DNA from: Arachis hypogaea
Lineage: Eukaryota; Streptophyta; Magnoliopsida; Fabales; Fabaceae
Length of the DNA stretch: 64,000 nucleotides
Reading direction: 5' to 3'
Assembly: GCF_003086295.3 (NCBI RefSeq)
Contig: NC_092044.1
Span: 67,833,213-67,897,212, forward strand
This document shows positions 10,176-21,430 of the stretch, in pieces. A model generated the notes under the pieces. It was not told the origin of the DNA, ran no database searches, and saw nothing but the letters and a program-made list of their open reading frames with translations. The position numbers and the translations under genes are program-made. Every line of letters starts with the position of its first letter. Positions within the stretch are counted from its first letter, which is position 1.

Positions 10176-10959
10176 ATGAATATGTGACGCTCATCATCAT
10201 TCTCACTTATGAACGCGTGCCTGACGACCACTTCCGTTCTACATGCAAACAAGGCTTGAGTGGATATCTCTTGGATTCCTTAATCGGAATCTTCGTGGTA
10301 TAAGCTAGAATTGATGGCGGCATTCAAGATAATCCGAAAGGTCTAAACCTTGTCTGTGGTATTCTGAGTAGGATTCAAGGATTGAATGACTGTGACGAGC
10401 TTCAAACTCGCGATTGTGGGGCGTTAGTGACAGACGCAAAAGAATCACTGGATTCTATTCCGACATGATCGAGAACTGACAGATGAATAGCCGTGCTGTG
10501 ACAGAGCGCGTTGAACATTTTCACTGAGAGGACGGGACTGTAGCCATTGACAACGGTGATGCCTAGCATACAGCTTGCCATGGAAAGGAGTAAGAAGGAT
10601 TGGATGAAGACAGTAGGAAATCAGAGAGACGGAAGGGACAAAGCATCTCCATACGCTTATCTGAAATTCTCACCAATGAATTACATAAGTATCTCTATCT
10701 TTATTTTATGTTTTATTTATCTTTTAATCATTAATCCTCCATAACCATTTGAATCCGCCTGACTGAGATTTACAAGATGACCATAGCTTGCTTCATACCA
10801 ACAATCTCCGTGGGATCGACCCTTACTCGCGTAAGGTTTATTACTTGGATGACCCAGTGCACTTGCTGGTTAGTTGTGCGAAGTTGTGATAAAGAGTTGA
10901 GATTGCAATTGATCGTACCATGTTGATGGCACCATTGATGATCACAATTTCGTGCACCA
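10176..10959 (+). repeat. LTR fragment, plus orientation, A/B-related
   Basis: This is a diverged relative of the PBS-side half of the A/B LTR, in the opposite orientation, ending in GATCACAATTTCGTGCACCA. It contains the conserved module (10801-10870) with stems CCTTAC/GTAAGG and CCAG/CTGG. Its left end is cut at the plastid insertion and no PBS follows its right end; instead there is an inverted repeat AACTCCTT...AAGGAGTT (10960-10989). Confidence 0.75.
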
Positions 10960-11204
10960 AACTCCTTTGTATTTTTCAATGAAGGAGTTTCCAACTTCAA
11001 CAACTTCAAAGCTTTGTTCCTTTTTTAATTTTGAGCTTATTTTGTGCTTTTTGCTTCGTTCTCTACCATTTTCTAAAAAGTAAATCAATTCAAAGAGATC
11101 AAAGCAATATATGACTTAAGCACAATAATACTTAATAATTAAGCATTAAACATTAATTTATTGTATGAAAAAGCATGGAAAAACAAAACATGATGTCCAT
11201 GCAT

Positions 11205-11869
11205 CATATATCTGAAGGACATCTCCTTATCAGTGCTTTATATCTCTCCCAAGCCTCATACAATGATTCTCCCTCCAATTGTCTAAAAGTTTGCACCTCA
11301 GGCTTGAGTTTGATAATTCTTTGAAGGGGGTAGAACTTGGCCAATAATTTGTTAACCAAGTCATCTCAATTTGTGATACTCTCCTTTGGGAAGGTCTCCA
11401 ACCACTGAGTTACTTTGTCCCTTAGAGAGAAGGAAAATAGCAGTAGCTTATAGATGTCTGGGTGTACTCCATTAGTTTTGACGGTGTCACATATCCTTAG
11501 AAAAATGGATAGGTGTTGATTAGGGTCCTTCAAAGCACCTCCTCCATACTGACAGTTATTCTGAACCAAAGTAATGAGTTGAGGTTTGAGCTAAAAATTG
11601 TTGGCATGTACATTAGGAGTGAGCATACTACTCCCACAGTGCTTAGGATCAAGAATAGTATAGGAGACTAACACCCTCCTAGCAGGTTGGGTGTTGTTGT
11701 TAGCCACCCCTTCCTCATGCATCTCGTCCTCCATGACTTGATCCATGTCCTCATCTGAGTCCTCGTCACCAACAACTCTTTTCCCTCTGGCTTCTCTTCT
11801 TAGTCTTAGAAGATTTTTCTCTGGCTCAGAATCAAAGGAAGTTGATGTTGCCTTTCTCCCTCCTGGCAT
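11205..11869 (-). pseudogene. gag fragment of element D
   Basis: The start is ATG at 11869 (MPGGRKATSTSFDSEPEKN), followed by a Glu/Asp-rich stretch and the capsid region with LSIFLRICDTVKTNGVHPD. In-frame stops occur near 11590 and 11365, and the sequence ends near 11205 before the domain is complete. It is homologous to the gag of elements A, B and C but clearly more distant. The protein would form virus-like particles. The region 10990-11204 holds no gene. Confidence 0.7.
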
Positions 11870-12034
11870 ACACAACACAAAGAAAAACCAAATGCAAAGT
11901 GAACACTCTAGTGTTAGAGTGTTGTTAGACTTAGCTGACACAAAGTGCCAAACAGTTAGTATGCTTAAACAAAACAAAAGAAAAGTGCTTATTCTAGATT
12001 ATCACCCACTTAATCATTGTTAATCTAAATCAAT

Positions 12035-12051
12035 CTCCGGCAACGGTGCCA
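12035..12051 (-). promoter_or_regulatory. Primer-binding site, tRNA-Asp-like (element D)
   Basis: On the minus strand TGGCACCGTTGCCGGAG, six bases after the LTR end. It differs at two positions from the exact tRNA-Asp complement. Confidence 0.65.
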
Positions 12052-12057
12052 AAAACA

Positions 12058-14185
12058 TGATGACTGGAAATTTGCAAAACATAAATTCCCCCGGTAGGTG
12101 TACCGAATTGCCAAGTAATAACTCGCTATTGAGTGAGGTCGATCCCACAGGAATTGATGGATTAAGCTATTTTAGTTAGGTGATCGATCTAGTCAAGCAA
12201 ATATTTGATGATTTCGTGTAATTAAACGTACATAATGTAATTGACAAAGACAGTAAATATGCTGAAGCTAAATTGCTGAATAGTAAAGAGCTTAAAGTAA
12301 TTTACGTAATAGTAAAGAGCAGAAACTTAAATGACAAGAAATTAAAGAGCTGAAACTTAAATGGCAAGAAAGTAAAGAGCAGAAATGTAAATGACAATAA
12401 AATGTAAATTGCTCAAACTGTAAAGGGGTTTTGGGTGCTGAGAGTCAAAGGAATAAATAAATTTGAAGCAATTGAAATGAAGAACAACAATGGGTGAGAT
12501 TCATTAGGGATTGGAGATATTAAAATCGTTCATGAATCAATGGGTCTCAACTTCATTCTCAATAATATGAAGTAGATCTATAGTGGATTTTAGTTAATTG
12601 AGTTCCAATTCCATGGCAACCCAATTTCTTTTAACACAATCAATTGCCAATTCCTTGATCTAATTGTTCATGAGAAGAGGTTAAGTTAAAATTTCTAATC
12701 CATAAGCCACATAACCCTTAGGATCTCAATTCAAAGAGGTTATATGTCACATACCAACTAAGAATGTATTGATTAAAAGAATTATGGGGGAGAAGCTTCA
12801 AACTGAATCCTATAATCCTTTTTCCAAGGCTCACATAGAGATTCAAGTAGATTCAAACCCCCTTCCGGTAGTGAATGGTTCTATGAAGCACAAAAGCTTT
12901 CCCTTAGCTACAACAAGGGGATTAAGAAGAAGAAGAAGAATTGCATTAATTCATTTGAATTACAATAGAGCTCCTCCCTCTAATGATGTGGGGTTTAGTT
13001 GATCATTGCTCTGGAAAACTCAGAAAGAAAAATAAAGTACATGAAAATTAAAACTAAGTACAAAGAAGAAAGAAAAGTATTCAGAGTTTCCCAATTCGGA
13101 TCCTCTCATATAAGAGTGTGTAATCCCCCTCTAAGTTCAAAATTATTCCTATATATACTTCTTCTGATCTTCAAATGAGTCTTTAAGTACTTGGATGTGG
13201 GCCCTTGGCCTTAGTTGAAGCAAGTTAGGAGTTACTCAGGCCCTTTATGACGTTAACGCTGGCGTTGGTGGGGTAACGTTAGCTCATTAACGCCCTTATA
13301 CATGCATAAGTGCCCTTAAAGCTGGCGTTAATACTGGTGTTAGTGTGCTAACGCTGCCACTAACCCCAGCGCCTGTTGTGCATACGCATGTTGACTTGTG
13401 CGTGCGCATCCTTGTAAGTTTTTGCCACTTGTATGTATGCATACTGCTTCGTGCATAGGCACGCTAGTTAATTCTTCCATCCCCAACTTTGTGCAATGAT
13501 CGAAGATGTTATTGTGCTAACGTTGGTAGCGTTAGCACACTAATGTTGGCACTTTCTTTCTTGTGCTATGGCGTTGGTTAGCTAAATTTGGCCACTAATA
13601 TTGCCTTCTTTTTAAGTCACGTTGGTACTGGCGTTAATGATAACTTTGCCACTAACGCCAGCTTCTTCCTTGGCAATGTTAGCACTGGCGTTAGTGGGAT
13701 AACTTGGCCACTAACGCCAGCTTCTTCTCTTTCCTTGGCAATGTTGGCACTGGCATTAGTGGGCTAACTTTGCCACTAACGCTAGCACCTTCTTCATTGA
13801 GCCAGCATTATCGTTGGCATTAGTGGGCTAACTATGCCACTAACGCTAGCACCCTCCTTGGTGTAGCGTTAACGTGGCTTTAGTGTGCAAACTTGGCCAG
13901 TAACGCAACAGCCTCCTTGCTTTCCTCTACTTCTCCTTATCTATCATCTATCAAACAAGTGCATCAAAGCTTTGCTATAATCATAAGAAAATGCATCATT
14001 CATTGCATCAAGTAGTTTTTGCATAAATCTCATGAATATGATTATAATTCACTAATTTTTTATGAATCAAGACATGAATAGAAAACTCATCCAAATGTTT
14101 GCTTATTGATAAAGATAGATAATGCATGAAACTAAGTAAAAACTATAGAAAATGGCTCATGAAACTAACCAAAGATGCCTAGGCA
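12058..14185 (-). repeat. 5' LTR of element D
   Basis: 2128 bp. On the plus strand it runs from TGATGACTGG to GATGCCTAGGCA. The structured module lies at 12090-12150 with stems CGGT/ACCG and ACTC/GAGT. A TATATATA box is at 13150-13157 on the minus strand. A dense set of GGCGTTAGTGG/CCACTAACGCC inverted repeats fills 13250-13900. The outer boundary is set by where similarity to the element C LTR begins. Confidence 0.7.
13250..13900. repeat. Inverted-repeat cluster in LTR D
   Basis: Repeated GGCGTTAGTGGG and CCACTAACGCCAGC words alternate as dyads. The clearest is a perfect 13-bp stem, 13685-13697 against 13708-13720, with a 10-nt loop. Others at about 13628-13662, 13750-13785 and 13815-13850 are imperfect. 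Confidence 0.8.
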
Positions 14186-14476
14186 TTAGTTAGTAAGAAA
14201 AATTAATCCAGAAAAAAAAATATCTCTGAAACCTTAACTATTTTCTCCATATATTTCACAACCCATTTACTGCTTGCTTTATTAATTCCTTGAATTTACT
14301 GTATGCGATTGAATTCTCAAAGCACCATTTTCTATTCGTCTAACTAAGTAAATCACACAATCATTATTGCTTAGTCCATCAATCCTCATGGAATCAACCC
14401 TCATTCACTTGAGGTACTACTTGGTACGACCCGGTGCACTTGCCGGTTAGTTTGTGTGTTATAAATTCCACTACCA
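14186..14476 (+). repeat. 5' LTR of element C, PBS-side part
   Basis: Matches the last 290 bp of the LTRs at 46740 and 52550 and ends AAATTCCACTACCA. It contains the module with stems CCTCA/TGAGG (14399-14414) and CCGG/CCGG (14431-14446). Confidence 0.8.
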
Positions 14477-15057
14477 GTTGTTTGATTGCTTAAATTAGAT
14501 AATTTTTCTTCTAATTAGTTTTATTTTAGTATTATTAATTTTTAGTTTTCATTCTTTTCCTTTTTTTTCTTGCTTTTCGTTCACGTAGCCCCTTGTATTC
14601 GTTTCTTTTACTTTCCTTTTTAATTTTCATTTTCATTATTTAGTTATTAAAATTATTTAGTTATCCTGTTTATGTGTCTTTTATTTTTATAGTTCTTTTT
14701 TTTATTTTCTTCATTTTAGTTTCGTTTGTTCCTGGCATTATTTTTACTTTTATTTTTATTTTTCGATTATATTAGTTCTAATTTTTTTTGCTTTAATTTT
14801 TTTAATTCTGCATCAATTAAGGTTTCTTAATTTCTGAAATTAAGTTTGGTGTCCCCCTAGTTATTTTATTTGATTTTTCTATTTATTTTTATTTTTTTAT
14901 TTTCGTAAACAAAAATTTCCCAATTTCTGGTTAGTGATTTCTGAATTGTTCTGCTTTGGTTGTTCATTTTATTTCTTTAACACATGTTACCTCACTGGAA
15001 ATTTTTTACACTCTGATGTAGAGATTCCCACTTTCCTTTGTTTTCTATTTGTTTTTT
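14477..15057 (+). other. AT-rich leader of element C
   Basis: T-rich, without a gene. It holds a TAAGTTTGGTG motif near 14842, the same word that precedes the 3' LTR at 35654. Confidence 0.55.
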
Positions 15058-17673
15058 AGCAGGAACAGGGATAAAGTGTCCCTTCTTGATTTTGGTCCTG
15101 AATCTGAGAGGACCTTTAAGCGGTGCTTGCAACAAGCTAGACTGTACAAGGCTAGTGAAAATCTCAGTGAGACATTTGAAAAGGAAGCTGTAGAGTCCAC
15201 TATGGATCCTAATCGTGTTGTTAATGCCAATGTAGTAAATCAGAATGACAATGAACAACCCAGAAGGGTGCTTGGCTCATACACTACTCCTAATCGAAAT
15301 TTCTATGGGAATAGTATTGTGGTGCCTCTTATAGCTCTAAATAACTTTGAGTTGAAGCCTCAGTTAGTCACTCTGGTGCAGCAAAACTGTTAGTATCATA
15401 GACTCTCGTAGAAAGATCTAAACCAATTCATATCTAACTTCCTGTAGATTTGTGACATTGTAAAAACAAATAGAGTGAATTCGAAGGTTTACAGGCTCAT
15501 GGTCTTTCCATTTGCTGTGAGGGATAGGGGCAAAGCAGTGGCTTGATTCCCAACCTAAGGAGAGCCTAGACACTTGGGATAAGGTGGTAACTAAATTTTT
15601 GTCCAAATTCTTCCCAGCACAGAAGCTGACTAAGCTAAGGGTGTATGTTTAGACATTTACGCAGAGAGATGGTGAGACCCTCTATGAAGCCTAGGACATA
15701 TATAACTTGATGACCAGGCAATGTCCTCCTGACATGTTTTTTGAATGGACCAAGCTGGAGATCTTTTATGATGGCTTCTGTGAAATGGCCAAAATGTGTT
15801 TAGACAACTCTGCTGGTGGTTCATTGCACATGAAGAAGATGCCTAAAGAAATTACTAAGCTTATTGAATTGGTTGCTAACAACCAATATCTCTACTCCTC
15901 TAATAGGAATCTTGTGAACTCTGGGACTCCTCAGAAGAAAGGCATTTTGGAAGTGGAGACTTTGAACGCTATTCTTGCTCAGAACAAGGTTATGTCCCAA
16001 CAAATCAATATGCTTACTCAACACTTGAGTGGGATGCAGGTTTCAGCTATTAGTGCTCAGAATGCCTCTCAAGAGGCTCCATATGACATGAATGGTGGAT
16101 TCATTCAAGGTGAGAATTATGACTATGCTTAATTACCTCCTGAACAGGTCAACTACATGGAGAATGCTCCTAGAAACCCCAATAATGGTCTATATGCCAA
16201 GACCTTTAATCAGGGATAGAGAAATCATCCAAATATTGGGTGGAGAGAGCAACCTCAGAAGTCACAGAATTTTAATAATCCTTAGGGTGGTTTTCAACAG
16301 AATAATTTTAATAACTGCCAGTTTCAATCATCTTAATAATAACCTCAGCAAACAACTTCTCAACCACAGAAAGACACTGATATGGAATCACTAATGGGAA
16401 GCTTTATACAGGAAACCAGAGCATCAATCAAAGTACGAAAGGCTATCACCTTGATAAGTGGACAAGTGGCAAGTACGAAAGCACAAGTTACTGAGGAGCC
16501 GGTTGAAAAAGAAGCTCCATAGCAGACTGAAGACACAATTGAACATGCCCCACCTAGGCATGCAGACAATCCTTTTCCAGTCACTCTTGACATACATCCA
16601 ACATTACCTAAAGCTCCTGAAGACAAGCCTAAGATACCATATCCTCAGAGACTTTAAAAGGAGACCAAGGACAAGCAGTTTTCAAAGTTCTTGGAAGTTT
16701 TCGTAAAGTTACAAATTAATATTCCTTTTGCTAATGTTTTGGAGAAAATTCCTCTCTATATCAAGTTCATGAAGGAGTTGTTGTCAAAGAAGAAGACTTT
16801 AAAGGGAGATGAGACAGTGGTATTGAATAAGGAATGTAGTGTAATAATTCAAAATAACTTGCCAAGGAAGACGCCAGATCCAGGGAGCTTTCAAATTCCA
16901 TGTACCATTGGGAGCACCACCTTTGAGAAAGCCCTATGTGATCTAGGTGCAAGAATAAATCTAATGCCCTTGTTTGTGATGAAGAAATTGCAAATCCAAG
17001 AGGCACAACCCACAAGGATAGCATTACAAATGGAAGACAATCTCTAAAGCCTGCATATGGATTAGTGGAGAATATCTTGGCCAAAGTGGATAAGTTCTTC
17101 CTCCCAATAGATTTTGTAATTCTTGATATGGGGGAGGATGAAAATGCCTCCATAATCCTAGGAAGACCATTCCTAGCCACTGAAAGAGCTCTAATTGATG
17201 TAGAAGTGGGTGAATTAGTGCTTAGAGTGCATGATGAGCAACTGCCCTTTCATGTCTGCAAAGATATACATTCAGTAGGTAAACCGGAGAGGTGAATGCA
17301 GATTGAGCTTACTGATCCAAACCTTCAAGAACCCATTGATGATGGACCACAGAATCTGCAGCACAAACCTTCTTTGGTGACAATAAACAAAATTCTCCCT
17401 GACATCAAGCATAAGTTTGGTGTCGGGAATGCATCATCCACCAAGGAGGAGGTTCTCAAAAAGAAGAAAGTATCCAGAGAATGGAGAAATAAAAAGATTC
17501 CCACTGAAGACTTCTCCCCAGGAATGAAGGTGGTATTCACTACATGCCCAATCCTGCCTCATACAGTGAATAGGATCCTATCTCTTGAGCATATAGAGTT
17601 GATCCATGAGAGCACAAGAAAGAAGTTCACAGTGAGGGGTGAAGAGCTAAGCCATTATGATCCTCCTCCTTAG
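15058..17673 (+). pseudogene. gag-protease of element C with integrase-like tail
   Basis: Gag starts at an ATG-less SRNRDKVSLLDFGPESERT, followed by the capsid domain to about 16130 with many stops, several of them where a Trp or Gln codon is expected. The Gln/Pro-rich linker reaches about 16640. The protease has CDLGARINLMP and ILGRPFLATE (16930-17190). After it comes KFGVG and then a basic tail with FSPGMKVVF and FTVRGEELSHYDPPP ending at 17673. That tail resembles the C-terminal end of Athila/Tat integrases, so RT to integrase may have been deleted. Every part is broken. Confidence 0.75.
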
Positions 17674-17947
17674 AGGAGCTGACCATCAAGCTAGTGACAG
17701 TAAAGAAGCGCTTGTCTAGAGGCAACCCGATATTTTCATATCCTTAAGTTTGATTTTAACTTTAATTTATTTATTTATTTATTTAATTTTGTTTTAGTTT
17801 CTGCTATTTTTCCTTTGTTTTATGTGTATTTTGATCATGCAAAGTAACTAAAACAGAAACAGGTGCATTAAGATAGAGTTTTGGACACCCTGGAGGAGTT
17901 TGTTGCGGACAAGGTGGTGCCTAACTTCACCACATGAAGTTATGCGC
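17674..17947 (+). other. Non-coding segment of element C before insertion B
   Basis: T-rich, no gene. It contains GGTGCCTAACTTCAC and ATGAAGTTATGCGC, the TAACTT/AAGTTA dyad type that recurs in 31780-32045 on the other side of element B, which supports the two flanks being one sequence. Confidence 0.6.
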
Positions 17948-17952
17948 CATAT
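17948..17952. repeat. Target-site duplication CATAT, left of element B
   Basis: CATAT here and at 31725-31729 flank the TG...CA ends of element B exactly. Confidence 0.95.
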
Positions 17953-19702
17953 TGGTGGATGAAATTGTGATTCATATGTTTATGTATTTTGTAAAATTCA
18001 TTGCTTTTTCTTTCCCTGGCAATGGCGCCAATAATCTGGTGCCAATACCATGGTTCACAACTATGTGTGGTCACAACTCCGTTCAACTTAACCAGCAAGT
18101 GTACTGGGTCATCCAAGTAATACCTTACGTGAGTAAGGGTTGATCCCACAGAGCTTGTTGGTATGAAGCAAGCTATGGTCACCTTGTAAATCTCAGTCAG
18201 GCGGATAATAATTGATTATGGATAAGTTCAAAAATTAATAATAAACAGAAAATAAAATAGGATAGAAATACTTATGTAGATCAATAGTGGGAATTTCAGA
18301 TAGGCGTATGGAGATGCTGTGCTACTCTTGAATCTCTACTTTCATATTACATTCATCCAATTCTTCTTACTCCTTTCCATGGCAAGCTGTATGTAGGGCA
18401 TCACCGTTGTCAATGGCTACATCCCATCCTCTCAGTGAAAATGGTCCTATGCTCTGTCACAGCACGGCTAATCATCTGTCAGTTCTCAATCAGGTTGGAA
18501 TAGAATTCCTTGATTCTTTTGCATTTGTCACTAACGCCCAGCCTTCAGGAGTTTGAAGCTCGTCACAGTCATTCAATACCGGAATCCTACTCGGAATACC
18601 ACAGACAAGGTTAGACTATTCAGATTCCCGGAATCCTACTCGGAATACCACAGACAAGGTTAGACTTTCCGGATTCCCATGAATGCCGCCATCTATCTAG
18701 CTTATACCATGAAGATTCTGTTGGGGAATCTAAGAGATATGCGCCCGGCCTAAGGTAGAACGGAAGTGGTTGTCAGTCACGCGCGTTCATAGGTGAGAAT
18801 GATGATGAGTGTCACGGATCATCACATTCATCAAGTTGAAGTGCAACGTATATCTTGGAATAAGAATAAAAGAGAATTGAATAGAAAATAATAGTAATTG
18901 TATTGAAACTTGAGGTACAGTAGAGCTCCACACCCTTAATCTATGGTGTGTAGAAACTCCACCGTTGAAAAAACATAAGTGAAAGGTCCAGGCATGGCCA
19001 AATGGCCAGCCCCCAAAACATGATCAATAGTCTCCTAAGATGAAGAATAAAACAAAACTGAGACCAAAGATGTCTAATACAATAGTAAATTATCCTATTT
19101 ATACTAGACTAGCTACTAGGTTTACATGAATAAGTAATTGATGCATAAATCCACTTCCGGGGCCCACTTGGTGTGTGTTTGGGCTGAGCTTGATCTATCC
19201 ACGAGCTGAGGCTTTTATTGGAGTTGAACGCCGAGTTATAGCGTGTTTCTGGCGTTCAACTCTGGGTCGTGACGTGTTTCTGGCGTTTGACTCCAGACAG
19301 CAGCATGTACTTGGCGTTGAGCGCCACTTTACGTCGTCAATTACCGAATAAAGTATAAACTATTATATATTGCTGGAAAGCTCTGGATGTCTACTTTCCA
19401 ACGCCGTCGAGAGCGTGCCATTTGGATTTCTGTAGCTCCAGAAAATTCATTTCGAGTGCAGGGAGGTCAGAATCCATCAGCATCAGCAGTCCTTTTGTCA
19501 GCCTTTTTTCAGAGTTTTGCTCAAGTCCCTCAATTTCAGCCAGAAATTACCTGAAATTACAGAAAAACACACAAACTCATAGTAAAGTCTAGAAATGTGA
19601 ATTTAACATAAAAACTAATGAAAACATCCCTAAAAGTAGCTTGAACTTAGTAAAAACTACCTAAAAATAATGCCAAAAAGCGTATAAATTATCCGTTCAT
19701 CA
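17953..19702 (-). repeat. 3' LTR of element B
   Basis: 1750 bp, plus strand from TGGTGGATGAAATTG to TATCCGTTCATCA. It has the module at 18090-18155 (stems CCAG/CTGG at 18092-18107 and CCTTAC/GTAAGG at 18123-18138) and a TATA box at 19096-19103 on the minus strand. Confidence 0.95.
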
Positions 19703-20798
19703 CAACACCAAACTTAAATTGTTGCTTGTCCCCAAGCAACTAAAAATCAAATAGCATAAAAAGAAGAGAATATACTATAAATTCTAAAATATCAATGAAT
19801 ATTAATTCTAATTAGATGAGCGGGACTTGTAGCTTTTTGCTTCTGAACAGTTTTGGCATCTCACTTTTTCCTTTGAAGTTTAGAATGATTGGCATCTCTA
19901 GGAACTTTAGAATTTCAGATAGTGTTATTGATTCTCCTAGTTAAGTATGTTGATTCTTGAACACAGTTTCTTATGAGTTTTGGCCGTGGCCCTAAGCACT
20001 TTGTTTTCCAGTATTACCACCGGATACATAAATACCACAGACACATGACTGGGTGAACCTTTTCAGATTGTGACTCAGCTTTGCTGGAGTCTTCAATTAG
20101 AGGTGTCCAGAGCTCTTAAGCACACTCTTTTTGCTTTGGATCACGACTTTAACCCCTCAGTCTCAAGCTTTTCACTTGGACCTTCATGACACAAGCACAT
20201 GGTTAGGGACAGCTTGATTTAGCCGCTTAAGCCTGGATTTTATTTCTTTGGGCCCTCCTATCCATTGATGCTCAAAGCCTTGGATCTTTTTTACCCTTGC
20301 CTTTTGGTTTTAAGGGCTATTGGCTTTTTCTGCTTGCTTTTTCTTTTTCTTTCTATTTTTTTTGCCATTTTTTTTCGCAAGCTTTTTACTTTTAACTGCT
20401 TTTTCTTGCTTCAAGAATCAATTTTCATGATTTTTCAGATTGTCAATAACATTTCTCTTTGTTCATCATTCTTTCAAGAGCCAACAATTTTAACATTCAT
20501 AAATAGCAAGATAAAAAATATGCACCGTTCAAGCATTCATTCAGAAAACAAAAAGTATTGTCACCACATCAATATAATTGAACTAAATTCAAGGATAAAT
20601 TCGAAATTCATGTACTTCTTGTTCTTTTGATTAAAAACATTTTTCATTTAAGAGAGGTGCAGGATTAATGGAGTTATTCATAACTTTAAGACATAGTTAC
20701 TAAACACTAATGATCATGAAGTAGAGACACAAAACATAAATGAACACAACATAAAAACCGAAAAGCAGAAAGAAATAAGAACAAGGAATGAATCCACC
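19703..20798 (-). other. 3' tail of element B, with LTR-proximal AAGTTTGGTGTTG
   Basis: Between ORF2 and the 3' LTR, no gene. The minus strand reads TTTAAGTTTGGTGTTG directly before the LTR, where a polypurine tract is expected; it is G/T-rich rather than purine-only. The tail has T-rich runs near 20330-20400 and matches both the left end of this window and 35000-35660 of element C. Confidence 0.65.
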
Positions 20799-21430
20799 TT
20801 AGTGGCGTCTTCTTCTTGAAGGACCAACAATGTCCTTAAGCTCTTCTATGTCCCTTCCTTGCCTTTGTTGCTCCTCCCTCATTGCTCTTTGATCTTCTCT
20901 TATTTCATGGAGAATGATGGAGTGCTCATGATGTTCCACCCTTAATTGTTCCACATTGTAGCTCAAATCTTCTAAGGAAGTGTTGAGTTGTTCCCAATAG
21001 TTGTTGGGAGGAAAGTGCATCCCTTGAAGCATCTCAGGGATTTCTTGATGATGAGCTTCCTCATGCATCTCTTGAGATCCGTGGAGGGTCTCTCTTGCTT
21101 GCTCCATCCTCTTCTTGGTGATGGGTTTATCCTCCTCAATGGAGATGTCTCCTTCTATGATAACTCCAGCTGAGTAACATAGATGGCAAATAAGGTGAGG
21201 AAAAGCTAGCCTTGCCATGGTGGAGGGCTTTTCGGCTATTTTGTAGATTTCATTGGAGATGACTTCATGAACTTCTACTTCCTCTCCAATCATGATGCTA
21301 TGAATCATGATGACCCGATCCACAGTAACTTCAGATCGGTTGCTAGTGGGAATGATGGAGCGTTGAATGAACTCCAACCATCCTCTAGCTACAAGCTTGA
21401 GGTCCAGTCTTCTTAGTTGAACTGGCTTGC
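20799..21430 (-). pseudogene. ORF2 of element B, C-terminal part
   Basis: Continues from 24634 across the solo LTR. It encodes PVQLRRLDLKLVARGWLEF onwards, the histidine/glutamate-rich segment and a C-terminal coiled-coil ending DIVGPSRRRRH with a stop at 20799-20801. Unlike element A this copy has no early stop at the C terminus, so it shows the true end of ORF2. It is disrupted only by the insertion at 21431. Confidence 0.8.

Larger units (their letters stand above)
10990..14185 (-). mobile_element. Element D, partial LTR retrotransposon
   Basis: Minus-strand element represented by a 2.1-kb 5' LTR, a PBS and a gag fragment. The interior is cut at about 10960-10990 by the LTR fragment to the left, so protease and everything downstream is lost. 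It abuts the partial 5' LTR of element C at 14186. Confidence 0.7.
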
